Source: Raphanus sativus (lineage: Eukaryota; Streptophyta; Magnoliopsida; Brassicales; Brassicaceae). From it: a stretch of 64,000 bases of DNA. The stretch is taken from NCBI RefSeq assembly GCF_000801105.2, contig NC_079519.1, forward strand, positions 27,007,288 to 27,071,287, in the 5' to 3' direction. The position numbers and the translations under genes are program-made. Positions 21,408-43,936 of the stretch are shown one piece after another. The notes below the pieces were generated by a model, which worked only from the letters and a program-made list of their open reading frames with translations, searched no databases and was not told where the DNA came from. Every line of letters starts with the position of its first letter. Within the stretch, counting starts at the first letter, position 1.

Positions 21408-24338
21408 CATTCTAAACTCCAAGAAAATGTTCTATATTGTTCTTTTTGTTCATGTCAAGAGATCTATTAATAGCTGTGCTGACTGCTGAGTAAATCGTAT
21501 GTATCATTAATTGATTGGAGTTTGTTCTATTCATGTCTTTCCGGCATGAACAACAAAATATTACACAATCTTAATTAAGTAAAATTTTTAGTCGAAATAA
21601 TTACTTTAATGTATTAACAACTAGTTTTTAGTGGCCAGCAAGCACATCTCTAATATATTATTTCATTTCTTACTCTAAAACGGTGTAAACCAAAAATAGA
21701 ATTGAATTTATTCCAATGTATTACTTTATTTTTTACTTTAAAAATGAATACTCTCAAAATAATTCCATTTTTATTTAATTAATAATTTTTAGTAATACCC
21801 TCACTTATAAAAATTATCAATTAACTCCAATTATTTTATGTTTACAAAAATTTCATAAAATATAATTTATTTAAATTAAATATTTATTATTAAAATACAA
21901 TAATCATAAATATATATAAGATATATAGACATTCTGGTTCAATAATGAACATTAGAATATATTTTCCACAAATGGTTAACTAATACATTTTAAAATGAAT
22001 AACAAGTTTTTTATCTTTGATTTTCCTAAATCAGGGAAAAAATATGAAATCGGTCATTTTTATCGTTCGGACAATACTTCATTGATTTTAGCGGTTCCAT
22101 AAATGATTTAGGAGATTATACTTATTTTATTTATTTTATATTTTTATGTTTAGTTTTGGTATTTTTATTAGTTTATACATCTTTATTTAAATTATTAAAT
22201 AATTTCTTATGAAAATAATATTTTTCATGTTATTGTATATTTTTAAATATTGAAGTATTAAATAAAAATAAGGAAAATATGAAATAAAAATATTTAAAAT
22301 TTAAAAGACTATTTTGTAAATAAATAAAATCAACTCTAAATAGAATAATGAATAAAATTACTCTATATATAGATAGAGTAACCTTTGAAAATTGAGTGAG
22401 ATTTAAGTATATTTTATTTAAAAAAGATGTTTAAAATAGAAAATGGAATAGGATCAAAGATGTCCCCTGATACATTCGTGTGTTTTTTTCGTCAAACACC
22501 TAGTATGCTCTTATTGCAAGATTTAAAAACAGAAAACAAAGCGACTTTTATTTTGGTTCTTGATTAAAAAGAGGGTGCCATGAGAGAGATGTCTTGTTGA
22601 CTAAAGAGAGGAGAGGGAAGCGGACCTACTTGAAAAGAGCCAAGAAGAGAGAGGATATCTCTCTTTCTCTCTCACATGTCTGAATCACTTTGCTATTTCT
22701 TTCTTTGCTTCGGACAGTGAGCCTCCTTTCCTAACTTTATTTGTTTTCACTTTTTATATTCGCCCTTTTCATTTAATTTTTTATTAAAAGTCTTTTTTTA
22801 TTTCTCTCAATATTTCTTTTGAAAATGATTCAAGAAAATATTTATACTATATGAGTTCCACACTTCCACCTAAATTGAAAGCTTGTATGATGCATTTATT
22901 GCATTTAATATCCGGTGGCTAAAGAGTTCCGACCAATAAAATCCAATTTGTCAACATTTTGTAATTTGTACTATATTTTTATAGTTTTTTTTATATAGTC
23001 TTTTTAGATTTTGTTTTGCTAATTTTCCATCCTCTATTTATATCCTCTAATTTTTTTTTTTTTTCCATTTTAGAATTAATATGCGGTCCTTAATCTTTGC
23101 ACTTAACTTGTTTTGTCAACAATCCCTACAGTCAGTTATGGCAAAATTATGGTGTCAAATTACACGGCTTCAACGCTTATTTAATTTGGCTTTTTGACAA
23201 TGAAATAAAATAAATTTGACTTTCCATTCTCACCTTTTTGCGTAACTTTCACCTAAACTAATGTAACTTGTCCATTTTATAAACTACCGATTTTGATGAA
23301 AAGATCGCATAAATATATTTGAGGCCGAACACTACTGAACTTGCCAAAAAAATTATATATTCTCACATAAATGGCTATAAACATACTTAAATGTGTCCAT
23401 ATAACATTTTTGTTAGTTCAAGAGAGCAAAACTATATCAGAAAGTATTTCTCAGAAAAAAAAATTATAGAAGACTGTGAATCACAATAAATGTAGATTTA
23501 CTAAAAGTGGAAGAAGAGTGTTCAAAGAGGTTTTCATTTTGAGGATGGTGTCTGCCAAAGGTACAACAAGGCTTTATTTCTAAGAAATTGCCGTAGTTAA
23601 TAATGTGTTTCACAATACGTATATATACATAGAGAGAGAGAGATTATGTACTATTATAATAGTGGGTCTGTGAAACATGACGTCATTAATAGTGTGTCTT
23701 TCTTGTAAGGAAAGTGATCTCAACTGTTGCTTTTTTATTTTCCTTCTGATGTATTTTGTGGGGATAAGAGAGATATGATTCTCTTCACAATTCTTTTGTG
23801 GTCCGGATATTTCTGGTCCAGTAGTTTCAAATTTCTACTAGCTGCTGGTAGTTTGGTGTTGCTCTAGTTTTTTTTCTGAGGTTTGAAATGTGAAACAAAC
23901 AACAACCAAATCATGATACATTGAACTGAAGTTTGTATATTTATTCTCTGTGTTCACTCTTCTTTTTTTGCATTTTACAAATAAAACTGTTGAAACTTAA
24001 AACTAGTATTCCAACGATCTTTCAATTAACGGTTTAGTAACAAAAATCTTGTCACGACAACAAAAGACTTTACATGACATAAAAGTCCATAAACTGATTA
24101 TTACCCAAAAAAACAGGCTAGCAAGATATTTGATTTCGAAACATTAAATATGTAGTATATTTGGTTCGACTGGTGCGTACATTAGATTTAATCGTTATAT
24201 TCAAGTTAATCTGGTAAATTTTATAGTCTAAAAGCTTTTCTGTTCTCCATTCCAATGGAAACATTACAAAAAAAGAATTGACTTGAGAAAAACTATTAAA
24301 ATTGAATGAATAAATTAAATTGATTTATATTTCAGTGT
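21408..24338. other. Large AT-rich intergenic region between AHL and JMJ17
   Basis: No gene is supported. A slightly more GC- and CT-rich segment at about 22565-22740, with a run of tctctctttctctctc, stands out against the AT-rich background and could be a promoter, a non-coding transcript or a regulatory element. The last few hundred bases before 24339 should contain the JMJ17 3' untranslated region. Confidence 0.5.
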
Positions 24339-32168
<7,830 letters not shown>

Positions 32169-32400
32169 TACCACCAAACACAATCCACAATCATAACCTA
32201 CGAAGCAATTCCAATTTGATCATAAACCCTAGAGAGATTAATCCAAGAAGAGTGAGCGTGAATCCAATTCTAGGGTTTTAGCGAATTACCTTGAGATAGA
32301 GAGAGAGAGACTAGTAGTGCAAGGAATCTTTGGTTTGTGTCTTTGTGAAGAAGATTTTGGGGATTCTTTTAATAAAAAAATATATATCGTTTCTTTATAA
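32169..32400 (-). promoter_or_regulatory. JMJ17 leader with probable 5'UTR intron
   Basis: On the minus strand a good donor (CAAG|GTAATT, exon end at 32290) and acceptor (TTCGTAG|GTTATG, exon start at 32197) define a likely 92-base intron in the leader, 32198-32289. The promoter would lie above about 32350. Confidence 0.5.
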
Positions 32401-32686
32401 AGCTCTCAGTTAATTCAATTTCCGAAATTGGGTTTTCTTAGTAACGGATATTACGGAACGGAGGAGAAGGGAAGCCAAACGCTTCTCAGTTCGTGTTTAT
32501 GGAAAGAAAAACTTTGTGCCGGTTTTGTTATCAAGTACTCCATGCCGTTTATATTGAAACAAGCTGTACACCGTGTAGTTTCGTTTTACTCGCTATAGTG
32601 GGTTTTCTTTCTTGGCCCTGAATGTTGAAGGCGGCTTTGTTAGGCCCAGAAGATGATTAAGCTAATTAGCTAAACTAGTTTTTTTT

Positions 32687-32774
32687 CGACAATAAGCTTT
32701 TTATTTATCGTGACAAAAAAAAAGCTTTTTTATTTATTTATTATTATTATCATCATCTTTTCCGACAATAAGCT
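32687..32774 (+). mobile_element. Nested pair of poly(A) micro-insertions
   Basis: Two sets of flanking repeats are nested. The inner set is aagctttttatttat at 32694-32708 and the same sequence with one extra T at 32722-32737, flanking only cgtgac plus A(n). The outer set is cgacaataagct at 32687-32698 and 32763-32774, enclosing the whole. The inner set fits a footprint with a TTGACC-like end. The outer set suggests an earlier insertion or local duplication at the same spot. Confidence 0.5.
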
Positions 32775-32892
32775 AAAGGGTACAAATTCAGAGTTCTTCA
32801 CATACGAAATCTTGTTGAACTATATAAGTGATCTTAAACTACAAAACTTTTTTTTGAAAAGTGACTTTCTAAAACTATCTGAATTTCCTAAA

Positions 32893-33574
32893 GGGAAAAT
32901 TCATAAAAATACCCGAACTAAATTTTGTTAAGTTTTTTAATACCCAAACTTTTTTACTATCCAGTTTAATACCCTAACTAATTATTTTTCTCATTTTAAT
33001 ACCCAAATTTTTAACACTGTACCCACTTTAATACCCAAACTTTATTTATTTAAATAAAAATAGTAATAAATTTCAAACAAAACTTAATAAAATCTCAAAA
33101 ATCTAAGAAAAAATATTAAAAATTCTAATTTTATTTTAAGATTTAGAAAAAAGGTTGATAAACCATGGAAAATTTATTTTTTTTTTTAAAATAAATGAAT
33201 TTTAATGATAAAAATAATTTTCGTTTTTTATTTCAGAAAAAAAAACTAAATACAATATTTAAAACTTAGAAATTTTATTACAAAATTTAATATTTTACAC
33301 TATTTAGTTATTTTTATTTCTCAAACACCAAAAAAGTTTAGAATTTTCTGAGTTTATCTTGTAAATTTTAGAATTTTTTAAACTTTTATTTGAAACTTAT
33401 TAGTATTTTTATTAAAATAAATAAAGTTCGGGTATTAAAGTGGGCACAGTTTTAAAAGTTTGGATATTAAAATGAGCAAAATAATTAGTTGGGGTATTAA
33501 ATTGGATAGTGAAAAAGTTTGGGTATTAAAAAGCTTAACAAAATTTAGTTCGGGTATTTTTATGGAATTTTCCC
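32893..33574. mobile_element. Long-TIR MULE-like foldback element (682 bp) with 9-bp TSD
   Basis: The left end begins gggaaaattcataaaaatac and the reverse complement of the right end begins gggaaaattccataaaaata. The similarity continues inward for at least 180 bases on each side, carrying repeated ttaatacccaaac words. The flanks tttcctaaa (32884-32892) and tttcttaaa (33575-33583) form a 9-bp duplication with one change, the size used by Mutator-like elements. The centre is AT-rich and has no transposase frame, so this is a non-autonomous foldback. Its arms could form a long hairpin RNA if transcribed. Confidence 0.8.
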
Positions 33575-33583
33575 TTTCTTAAA

Positions 33584-35623
33584 TGAACCTTTACATTTTA
33601 TTTACATGTAAGATTTGATAGAAAACAAAAGTTTCAAGAAAATAAGGAAAAGTTGTATGTTTTCAAGGTAAGAAGAAACAAATAAAACAGTAAAAATATT
33701 ATTGATATTGCTCGCAGCCTCGCAGGTAAATGATGTGATGGTCGGTTAAAAGGCGTTCATACTGTTCAAAAAATTATTGGAGCGTTATGTCGGTGGCAAT
33801 TAGAAACCTTAAATTTACCATACTTTTTGTATCAATAAATACCTTTTTAATTTTATTAATTAACACGATAATTAATATCGGTTACAAATTTGGTTCAAAC
33901 AAAATGGTCTAATTAATCTAACAAAATTCGCTCATCCACCATACTATCATATTCCGCTAAAGAAAATGATAGACTATCGATCTTCGTTCTCTACTATTGT
34001 AGATTACCACGAGAAGATGAAGTTTACCTCGTTTCTTCGGTTTTTGGAACATCATATGGCATCATGTGTCATCACCGGAGTGTCTGGTTTATGATGATCT
34101 CCCAAGCTTATCGTCTCTACTGATTATGAAGTCAAATGTGTGCTGGTGGTTCTCATTAACACAGTCAAGTGTGTGTTGTGGTTCTCATTAACACAGTGGC
34201 AAGTCTTGAGACCTTGTATGGAGGTGGGATGATACGGGTTTGTGTAGGTTTCATGAGTAGATTTGACAGCCGGTCGTCAATGGTCTTTTAGTGGCTTCTC
34301 GATGTGATTCCTAGCTTCGTATCTCCTCTATGCTGCTTCCTTCCCCATTACATCCGATAGAATGAAGGTGACGGCTTTCTTGATCAGAGTGTCACTTCTA
34401 GTTTTTCATTGTTGATATGTCTCTATCGACTACAGCTCAAATTATTGTTCTTCGATTCTCGAAGGCTTCAAGTGTTGTAGCGATTCTTGGGTGCAGCCGT
34501 AGATCGTCATGGTGTCGCTCTTGGTCTATGCTCACATCCCATCGCCTCACGAGTTCCCTATTATGTGGTGGTGTAGCTTAACTTTTATATGCAGGTTTAG
34601 AGGCTTAATATTAGGAAGTGGCGATGTTTCAATATGTTTCTTGCATTGTTCAATGTGGCTATGGTGAGTGTATAGTTTGGACCGATGCTTCTCTTATAAT
34701 AATTGATCTTTGAATTCCTTGTTTATTGTCGTGTGCACTTAAAAAGTGGTTTAGATTACAAGATTGGATAAGATCTTTGGGATCCATCTATCCCAAAACC
34801 ATCGTGAGAAATCTGGACATCTGAAGTAACAATGTGAATCTCATATTTTTGTCGTTGAAGGTTGAGAACAGTGACGGATTCTCGAAGATTATCGGTCCAA
34901 TTTAATAGAACACGTCGAATAATAAGTCGAACAAAGCTAAAGCTAATTAGTAAAAGTTTAATTTGAGAATTTTTGTTCGGTTCAATGCTTGTAATCAAAA
35001 ACTTTATTTCTTTTTGAGTCTTATTTATAAAAATTTTAATTTAAAAGAAAAGAAACAGAAAGATTAATGGTTGGTAGTAGTGTGTGATAGCAAAAATGAG
35101 TTGTTCTTAGTTTTCTTAGGACCCATTAGTGAGTTGACTTGGTGAGGAGAGGAGAGGCCTGCTGCCTCTGCTTTGCTGTTCCTCTCTTACATATACACTA
35201 ACCCCCAAAACACACGAAAATATAAAGTTTTTAATTTTTTAACTTTCTGGCAAAGTTGTCTGCTTTTGTGTTCCCACAAAAAGGATAGAAAGTTTTAGGT
35301 TCTTGAGCTTTCTCTCTCGAGCTAAACACCCACACGAGCGCCTCGATTCCTCATTTCCAACTTTTTTCACATTTATTCTCTCTTCTCTGCTTTACTTTAA
35401 TTTCCACCGATCCGTTTTCTCGATTCTGACCCCCTTTTTCGCATCGTTTTGTTAAGTTGAAGAACATTACAAGAACTGTGTTTTGTCTGATCTGTTAAAT
35501 TCTTTTTCCTAAGCTCTGAAAAGAAATTCAACGCGGTTTTGATCTGGTCAAGGTCTCGATTGAGATAAAAATCAGCAGTTTTTTAGGGAGGGGTTTATGG
35601 TTTGACTGAAACACTTGATTAAA
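33584..35623. other. Intergenic region and BSK7 promoter/leader
   Basis: A less AT-rich segment at about 33960-34700 resembles degenerate transcribed or coding DNA but shows no usable frame. It contains a local tandem duplication (34130-34162 and 34163-34194, ending ttctcattaacac). The CT-rich BSK7 leader occupies about 35150-35623. Confidence 0.5.
34130..34194. repeat. Two-copy tandem duplication (~33 bp)
   Basis: Two adjacent units begin agtcaa and share ggttctcattaacac, with two substitutions and a one-base difference in length. It lies in non-coding DNA upstream of BSK7. Confidence 0.75.
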
Positions 35624-38011
<2,388 letters not shown>

Positions 38012-39183
38012 TTATGATAACAAAAAAAAAAGAGGAAAACAAGAGAAAAAACAGCTCGTAGGCTTTGCAGAATATGATCAAAACCCACCACCATCTTCCT
38101 CATAAGTAGATAGGAGCCACTAAACGGCTCTCATATTGTGTGCATCCTCATCACTGGTCAGTTTCGTAGTTCCCTCTTTTTTTTTTCAAATACTGGATGA
38201 TGCATTCATTTGCAAATTGGACTCTCTTTTTTTTTTTTGTGTGTTTTCTGTTACTGGCATGAACATTTCCCTATTATACAGAAGAAAAAGTTGCCTACTT
38301 TGATTATGGACTGGGAATGGTGTGATTGTGGATTTTCTTTGGTGGGTTCCGTGCTTTGTAATCAATGTTTTGTAATAACAAATAACATGTATGTAAACTT
38401 TGTATTTTGGCTTTTTGATGATCTTTTGAATTTTGCATATCAGAGATGTTCTTGTTTATGTGCTAAACTTTTCTGTCTTGAGATCTAAATATCTCATACA
38501 TAAAAAAGGGCCCAATAGGGTTCAAATTCAGTACGAATGCTCTACCACTGAGCTATGGACACGTGGATGCATAGTTTGCATTTTTTTTTTGTTAATGATA
38601 AATACATTAATCTTACTCGAGTAGCATGTAGAATAGCTGTGTGCAGGAGTCCATGCTCTTGCTTACAAGAAAGGATACTAGGGAAAGTAAAAAACTAAGT
38701 GGTCTTCTGTAGCTTAAATCTATAAAAACACATCACACATGTTCTTTTGTTATTTTATCTCTAATTGAAAATATATTTGGAAGAATGTACAGAAAGGTTA
38801 TTTTTTTATTTAATTTACTGGAGTTTCAGAGGCTCCTCTGGTCAGGATATTGTTTCTCTCCTTTTGCTTTTAGTTGGGGGTACTGATTGCATCTGCTTTT
38901 TTTGGTACTACTCTTCAGGATCACTACTCTGAAACCATCAATTGGTATTTGATTGTGTCTTTTAGCACACCCTTTCTATGATTGGCTTAGAATGCAAGTG
39001 AAACCAAAGCTTTGTCTTTTTAAAAATATTTTTTTGAGACAACTTTTGTCCGTTGCTTTCATTACCTTCACAACTACTTGATTCCTATGTAACTTGGACC
39101 TTTAGATCTGCAAGGAGCGTAGCTGAATCTTGACTTCTCTATCAAGATTTGCGATTTTAACGTCTTCTCTCTGTAAAAGTTTA
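38012..39183. other. Intergenic region between BSK7 and the DUF3527 gene
   Basis: This includes the BSK7 3' untranslated region and the promoter/leader of the DUF3527 gene. A tRNA-like relic at 38509-38561 is listed separately. No other feature is supported. Confidence 0.5.
38509..38561 (-). pseudogene. tRNA-like relic lacking an anticodon arm
   Basis: On the minus strand the sequence gtccatagctcagtggta (5' acceptor side plus D-arm with the A-box TAGCTCAGTGG, plus-strand 38545-38555) is intact. It is followed within about 15 bases by a degenerate T-arm (gaatttgaaccc) and a 3' acceptor-like gggccc. The anticodon arm is missing, so it cannot be a working tRNA. It may be a deleted tRNA pseudogene or part of a tRNA-derived SINE. 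Confidence 0.45.
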
Positions 39184-41242
39184 ATGAACAGTGATAGCTC
39201 TTCCATCATTTTTGAAGGAGTGTCTGGTAAGATCAACTCACTTTTCTTTTTATCTGTTTGCCACATTCTCTTCTCTTCTCTTATGTACACCATTATGATC
39301 AAAGGCTCCTAGTTTTAGTCATGGAACTGGCATTACAACAATACTAATGCCTTTAGAATCAAATTCTCTGCAGAAGTTTTGGCCTTGTCTGATGGTTATA
39401 TAGATTTGTTGATTCCTACAAAAGCAGCAACTATGGCATCGCAGTGTTCTGAAAACGTTATTCCTACTCTACGTGATTTCTTCAACTCCCAAAAGCCAGG
39501 GGAAGAGGATGAGTTTATGGTTCATCAGGTCCTCAACTCCTCTTCCAAGAACATTCCACCGAGACCTACAAAACTAGGAAACAAGGCAAAAGAGAGACAC
39601 GGTCTCTTCAATCAGGGAAGAATAAGAAGCAGAAGAAACATATCAGATGCTGAAAAGTTCTCTGTGGAGCAATACTCTTCTAGTGGTTTCTTTGGGGTAC
39701 GGTTCAACACAAACGGAAGACAACAACAGCAACAACGATCAGCTAAGCCTTTAGGGTCAGATAGAAACATGGAACCGAGATTGCAGAAGTCATTCTCCGC
39801 TAGAATGCAACTCCCCTTTATGCTATCTTCAAAGCCAAGCAACCAGTCTACGAATAATTCAAGCTGGTTTAGCCGTATCAAGAAAATGTCTAATCCATTT
39901 TCAAATCGAAACTCTCTGATACCAAAGTCAGGAGAAATCAAGGTCAGTGGAGTAGGAGAAACACTCTCAAGAAACAAGTCTTCTTCACCTGTTCATCTAC
40001 ATGCCCATCTCAGTATCCAACATGAACTTGGGATGCCTGTTTTCACCTTCTCTCTAGACCACCCGGATGATGTGTATACGGCCAGGACGTGGATGGATGT
40101 TAACGACTCTCGGTTCGTCTATTCGTTTCGTTACATTGGTGGTAGAAGCAACAAGAACCTCGGAGAACAGAGGTCGAACGTTTCAGGTATAGACTCTTCA
40201 CTTATAGGACAGATGCAAGTTTCAACTCAAGTCTCCTTAGAGGTAGAAGAAGAACCATACGAAGATCCTGTGGAATCAGCCGTGTCAGAGTTCGTTCTTT
40301 TTGACATCGCACGTGCAAGGAGAAGTGGACTCAAGAGTGAACAACTGTCAAGACAGAACAGTGTATCTGATGGCTCAAAGCATCTGCAAAGGCAGAACAG
40401 TTTCAGCAGAGGGTTGACTCGTAGTTTCTCAAAACATTCAGAGAACAGTGCAACATCATCTGATCCTTTGCCGGCCACGGATTTACATCCAGGACTAGAG
40501 ATTGCAGCAGTTGTTATTCGAGACTCTTCTTCTAGCAATAATGAAAGTCTTGAGTGCATGAAGAACAGTAAACTCTCTAGACGAGAGATGAAGGTTATAG
40601 TTCCATCAGGAAACCACGGTTTGCCTGATGCTGAAAACTCATGCCCTACACCGATACTGCAGAGATGGAGATCAGGTGGTGGATGTGATTGTAGCGGATG
40701 GGACATGGGTTGTCACCTTTTTGTCTTAGAAGAACAACAACTCATCAACAATCACCACTGTTTAGAACTTTTCATTGAGGTACGATTTATTTTCTTGCAG
40801 TAGCCAAGCTAAATGAATATCTAATTCCGCGAGGGATTAGTCGGTTGGGTCTCGGCCCAGCGGACACCTTGGGTTATCCAAAAAAAATATCTTTTTCTTA
40901 TGGTGATTCAACTTGTCTTTCTTGATCTTGAGATATAAAAAAAAAACTGTATTTCAGGGAGAGAAGGAGAGCACACCAGCAATGACAATGGCATTCATGA
41001 GAGAAGGTCATTACGAGGTAAACTTCCATGCAAGGCTCTCAGCTTTACAAGCATTCTCAGTATGTGTGGCTGAGCTGCACAGAACAGAAGTATCAAGAGG
41101 AGAAAGAAGCGACTCTTTGTCTAGATGCAGTTCGCTTAGAGAGCTTATTGACATGGCAACTCCGGTAAACAGAGATATCAACGAAGAAGTCATTTCGTCT
41201 TTCATGCCTAATGTCACTTTCTCTCCAATTTCAAGGGTCTAA
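39184..41242 (+). CDS. DUF3527-domain protein, 3 coding exons
   Basis: Exons 39184-39226, 39374-40779 and 40958-41242 join in phase to about 577 residues. The first short exon (MNSDSSSIIFEG) uses a consensus donor TCTG|GTAAGA and acceptor CTCTGCAG, and the frame stays open across the join. If it is non-coding, the start would be the ATG at 39433. The N-terminal half is Ser/Asn/Gln-rich with basic patches (FNQGRIRSRRNIS). The C-terminal half has the conserved DUF3527 features: GMPVFTFSLDHPDDVYTARTW, the Gly/Cys stretch SGGGCDCSGWDMGC, and NFHARLSALQAFSVCVAELHR. The molecular function of DUF3527 is unknown. Position after BSK7 agrees with Arabidopsis At1g63520. Confidence 0.88.
40816..40892 (+). 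mobile_element. Truncated SINE-like 3' end in the DUF3527 intron
   Basis: aatatct occurs at 40816-40822 and 40886-40892. Between them lies a 63-bp segment with gggattagtcggttgggtct, then gggttatcc and A(n). This resembles the 3' end of crucifer SINEs. It is a short poly(A) insertion sitting inside the 178-bp intron 40780-40957. Confidence 0.6.
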
Positions 41243-43936
41243 AAAAAACATATCAGAACGTAATATCTCCGTAATATCTCCGTAGTCCTTCCTTTATGTG
41301 CATATATAGCTACACTCGACATATAATAAAGTTATAAAGCCAGAGTCTGTGATACAAGTGCAGATGAAATTAGTTAAAGTTTAGAACTTTGGCAGCACAA
41401 ATGTTTGTACTTACTTTGTCCTCTATGACTCAAAGAAGTCGGTTTGTTTCAAATTTTATACTCTCACTTGCCACCCGTTTCATAATATGTATCGTTTTCG
41501 AATCTGTTGTTTTTCTATCCTCTATAGTCATAAAAAAGAAAGTAGTCGTTTACCTAAATTTAAAAGGAAATTAGTCCATGTCAGTTCAGCTTATAGAGTA
41601 ATTGTTATACATACTTGCTTTGGAAACAAATCTGTAATAAAATTTTAGTACTTCTTTATTTGTGTGAAAACTCTTCTAAAATGATCATTTCTAATTTGAA
41701 ATAGAGGAATTGTGAATCTCACTTTACTCCAGTGTCTTTATCTTATGCTGCTGAGTTTTAATTGACTCGGTCTAGTTTTCTTTTTATTTTTCGTTTTAAC
41801 ATAGTTTTATTAAATTTTAATATTATAAAGAGTTTACTAGACACATAACCAATTTTTAATTTACTTATGTAGCAATTATGTGACTTGTGAATATAATTGG
41901 AAAAAACAGTGGTTGACCATGGTGTGAAAACATTGTCGGCAAACAAAAAGGCAGATTTTAATTATTTTTGTGTATAAAATTACAATGCAAAAGGTAATCA
42001 GATGCAAACGAATTTAAAAACCAACGTTTAAAGATTTGATTATGTGTGGAGGAAGTTTCTAGCAACAATTATGATTTCCGGGTGCATATTTATGATAATT
42101 GCACACTTGTGCATGGGAGTGGGACCTTGGCAAAACTTAGCACAATTATGATAATTGCACTTGTTAATACATAGGAATTTAAATATTATTAGTAATGAGA
42201 GTTCTATTAAGAAAAAAAAAAGTAATCAAACCTATACTAAAAGGAGAATAAGATCAAAAAAGAGGCTGTCCACGTTAAAAAAAAAAATCGACCAATATGA
42301 GTAGAGCTTCACGCCACGTCAGATGTGTCACTTAAGTCGTTGGGCTTCGAATTCCACAGGCCCGGCAATATGTTCATGCATCTGTAAAGTATTGGTGCTA
42401 TTTTGTTGTCAGCTATATAAATGAAAAAAAAAAATTAAATCCCTCCAGTAGATATAGACTCAGAGTAGTAAGCCATCGACATCTTGTTGAAACAAACGAT
42501 CTCAATTTGGTTACCAAAGTTCGAACTCTGCCATAGGTCTTAAACCTTAGGCAGCCAATTCCTTAGTTATTTACTGGGTTTGATTTGGGCCGAGCTGACT
42601 AGTATATTTTGGTGCTTACCTTTAAACTTTTAGTACGCTATACATAAGTTTCACATATATAAATTTTCATTTATGTGCAGATCCATTTATTAGGTTGAAT
42701 AGTTTTTTTGTAAGGTTTTGTTTACAAATTCACCATGAAATTTACAAGTGTTCAAACACATATGGAGTCTTGAGGAGGCAACTCGTCTATTGGGTGCTGT
42801 TATTAGACTGCCAGCGTGGCCATCCTTTAAATGGTTATCATCTAAAATCTTAGCTTCTCTTAACTCCTTATCACATTGGAAACTTGAAAAGCAAGAGAGT
42901 CTATCAACAAGCCGGCCTTCCGTATTGATAGGAGTGTGATCTCCTTGGATCTTTCTCAATCATATGTGGCTATAGGGGCTTTCTTAATTGGATGTCCTCC
43001 TTTTCTGTTTAAGATAGTCGGTTTGAGTGTCTTTCTTTTTTGTTTATGATTGTGTTTGATCCAATTTGGTGGTTCCCTATCCTTCTTGTTGTATTGGTTT
43101 TTATGGTTTGAAGTAATGAAAGGTTCTTCCAGTGTCTAAGACAAGTCCTGAGGAAAAAACTGTTTGCAACAGTATAAACAAACAAATATCTAAAGTACAA
43201 GATAAATGTATCACAATTCCAAAACGATGGTAAAGAAACAGCATATATATACATCGATACTCAAACAAAAAAAAAAGAAGAAAATTCAAAAGAATAAGAT
43301 ATATCAAGTAGTAGTCTACATGAATGTTCACCACACGAGAACTATGTTGTAGGTTAACTTAAAACGATGAAGAAATATATTTATCTTTTTGAAATTTTTC
43401 TAGATAAGAGAAGAAGAAAGCATGTCACTCTACCGGTACAAATACAATTTTCATCGGTTCAGAATAATTTGTTGCAAACACTATTTTCTAGTTAACTGGT
43501 TGGGCTTCTTATTTGGGCTTATTTACTTGATAATAATAAAGCCTACAATATAATTGATCAGGCATGTTCCGCGAGTTTAAAAACATTGGCTTAAGACGCA
43601 AGGAAGGAATAAAGGATCATATATAAGATTTAGGTTCGCTGACTTCAGTGACTTGAGTAACTGAGATCCTTTTTTACCCCAGTTTTGGTGCGAAGAAACT
43701 TACTGATCAAGCATACATAACTTGAGCCCTTGCACATTTTAGTACTAGCTAGTTCATATCACTTGTCTCTGTATCTAGGATCTTAGTGGGCATGTGCTAA
43801 GCCCATCTTCAACACAACCTCACAAATTCAATCTTTGAGAGATGAGTAGAGGTATGAATAGAAGTGGCTGATATCGAGAGAGAATGCCTGATAAAGAGTA
43901 GAAGAAACAAGGTTAATTAACTCCTTTAAAACAAAA
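41243..43936. other. Intergenic region, possible SINE and Helitron fragments
   Basis: A tRNA-type B-box (gttcgaactc, 42519-42528) sits in a SINE-like segment of about 42440-42620. Before it, ctatactaaaaggagaataa and gtccacgt at about 42230-42275 recall crucifer Helitron 5' ends, but no matching 3' end is identified. A modestly GC-richer stretch at 42690-43010 has short frames on both strands that I cannot assign. Confidence 0.35.

Noticed and set aside
22565..22740. miR156/157-like precursor
   Set aside because: ttgactaaagagagg looks superficially similar, but it does not match the mature sequence and no long hairpin could be drawn.
32710..32931. 73-codon plus-strand frame
   Set aside because: It crosses micro-insertion and MULE end sequence, is AT-rich and has no domain.
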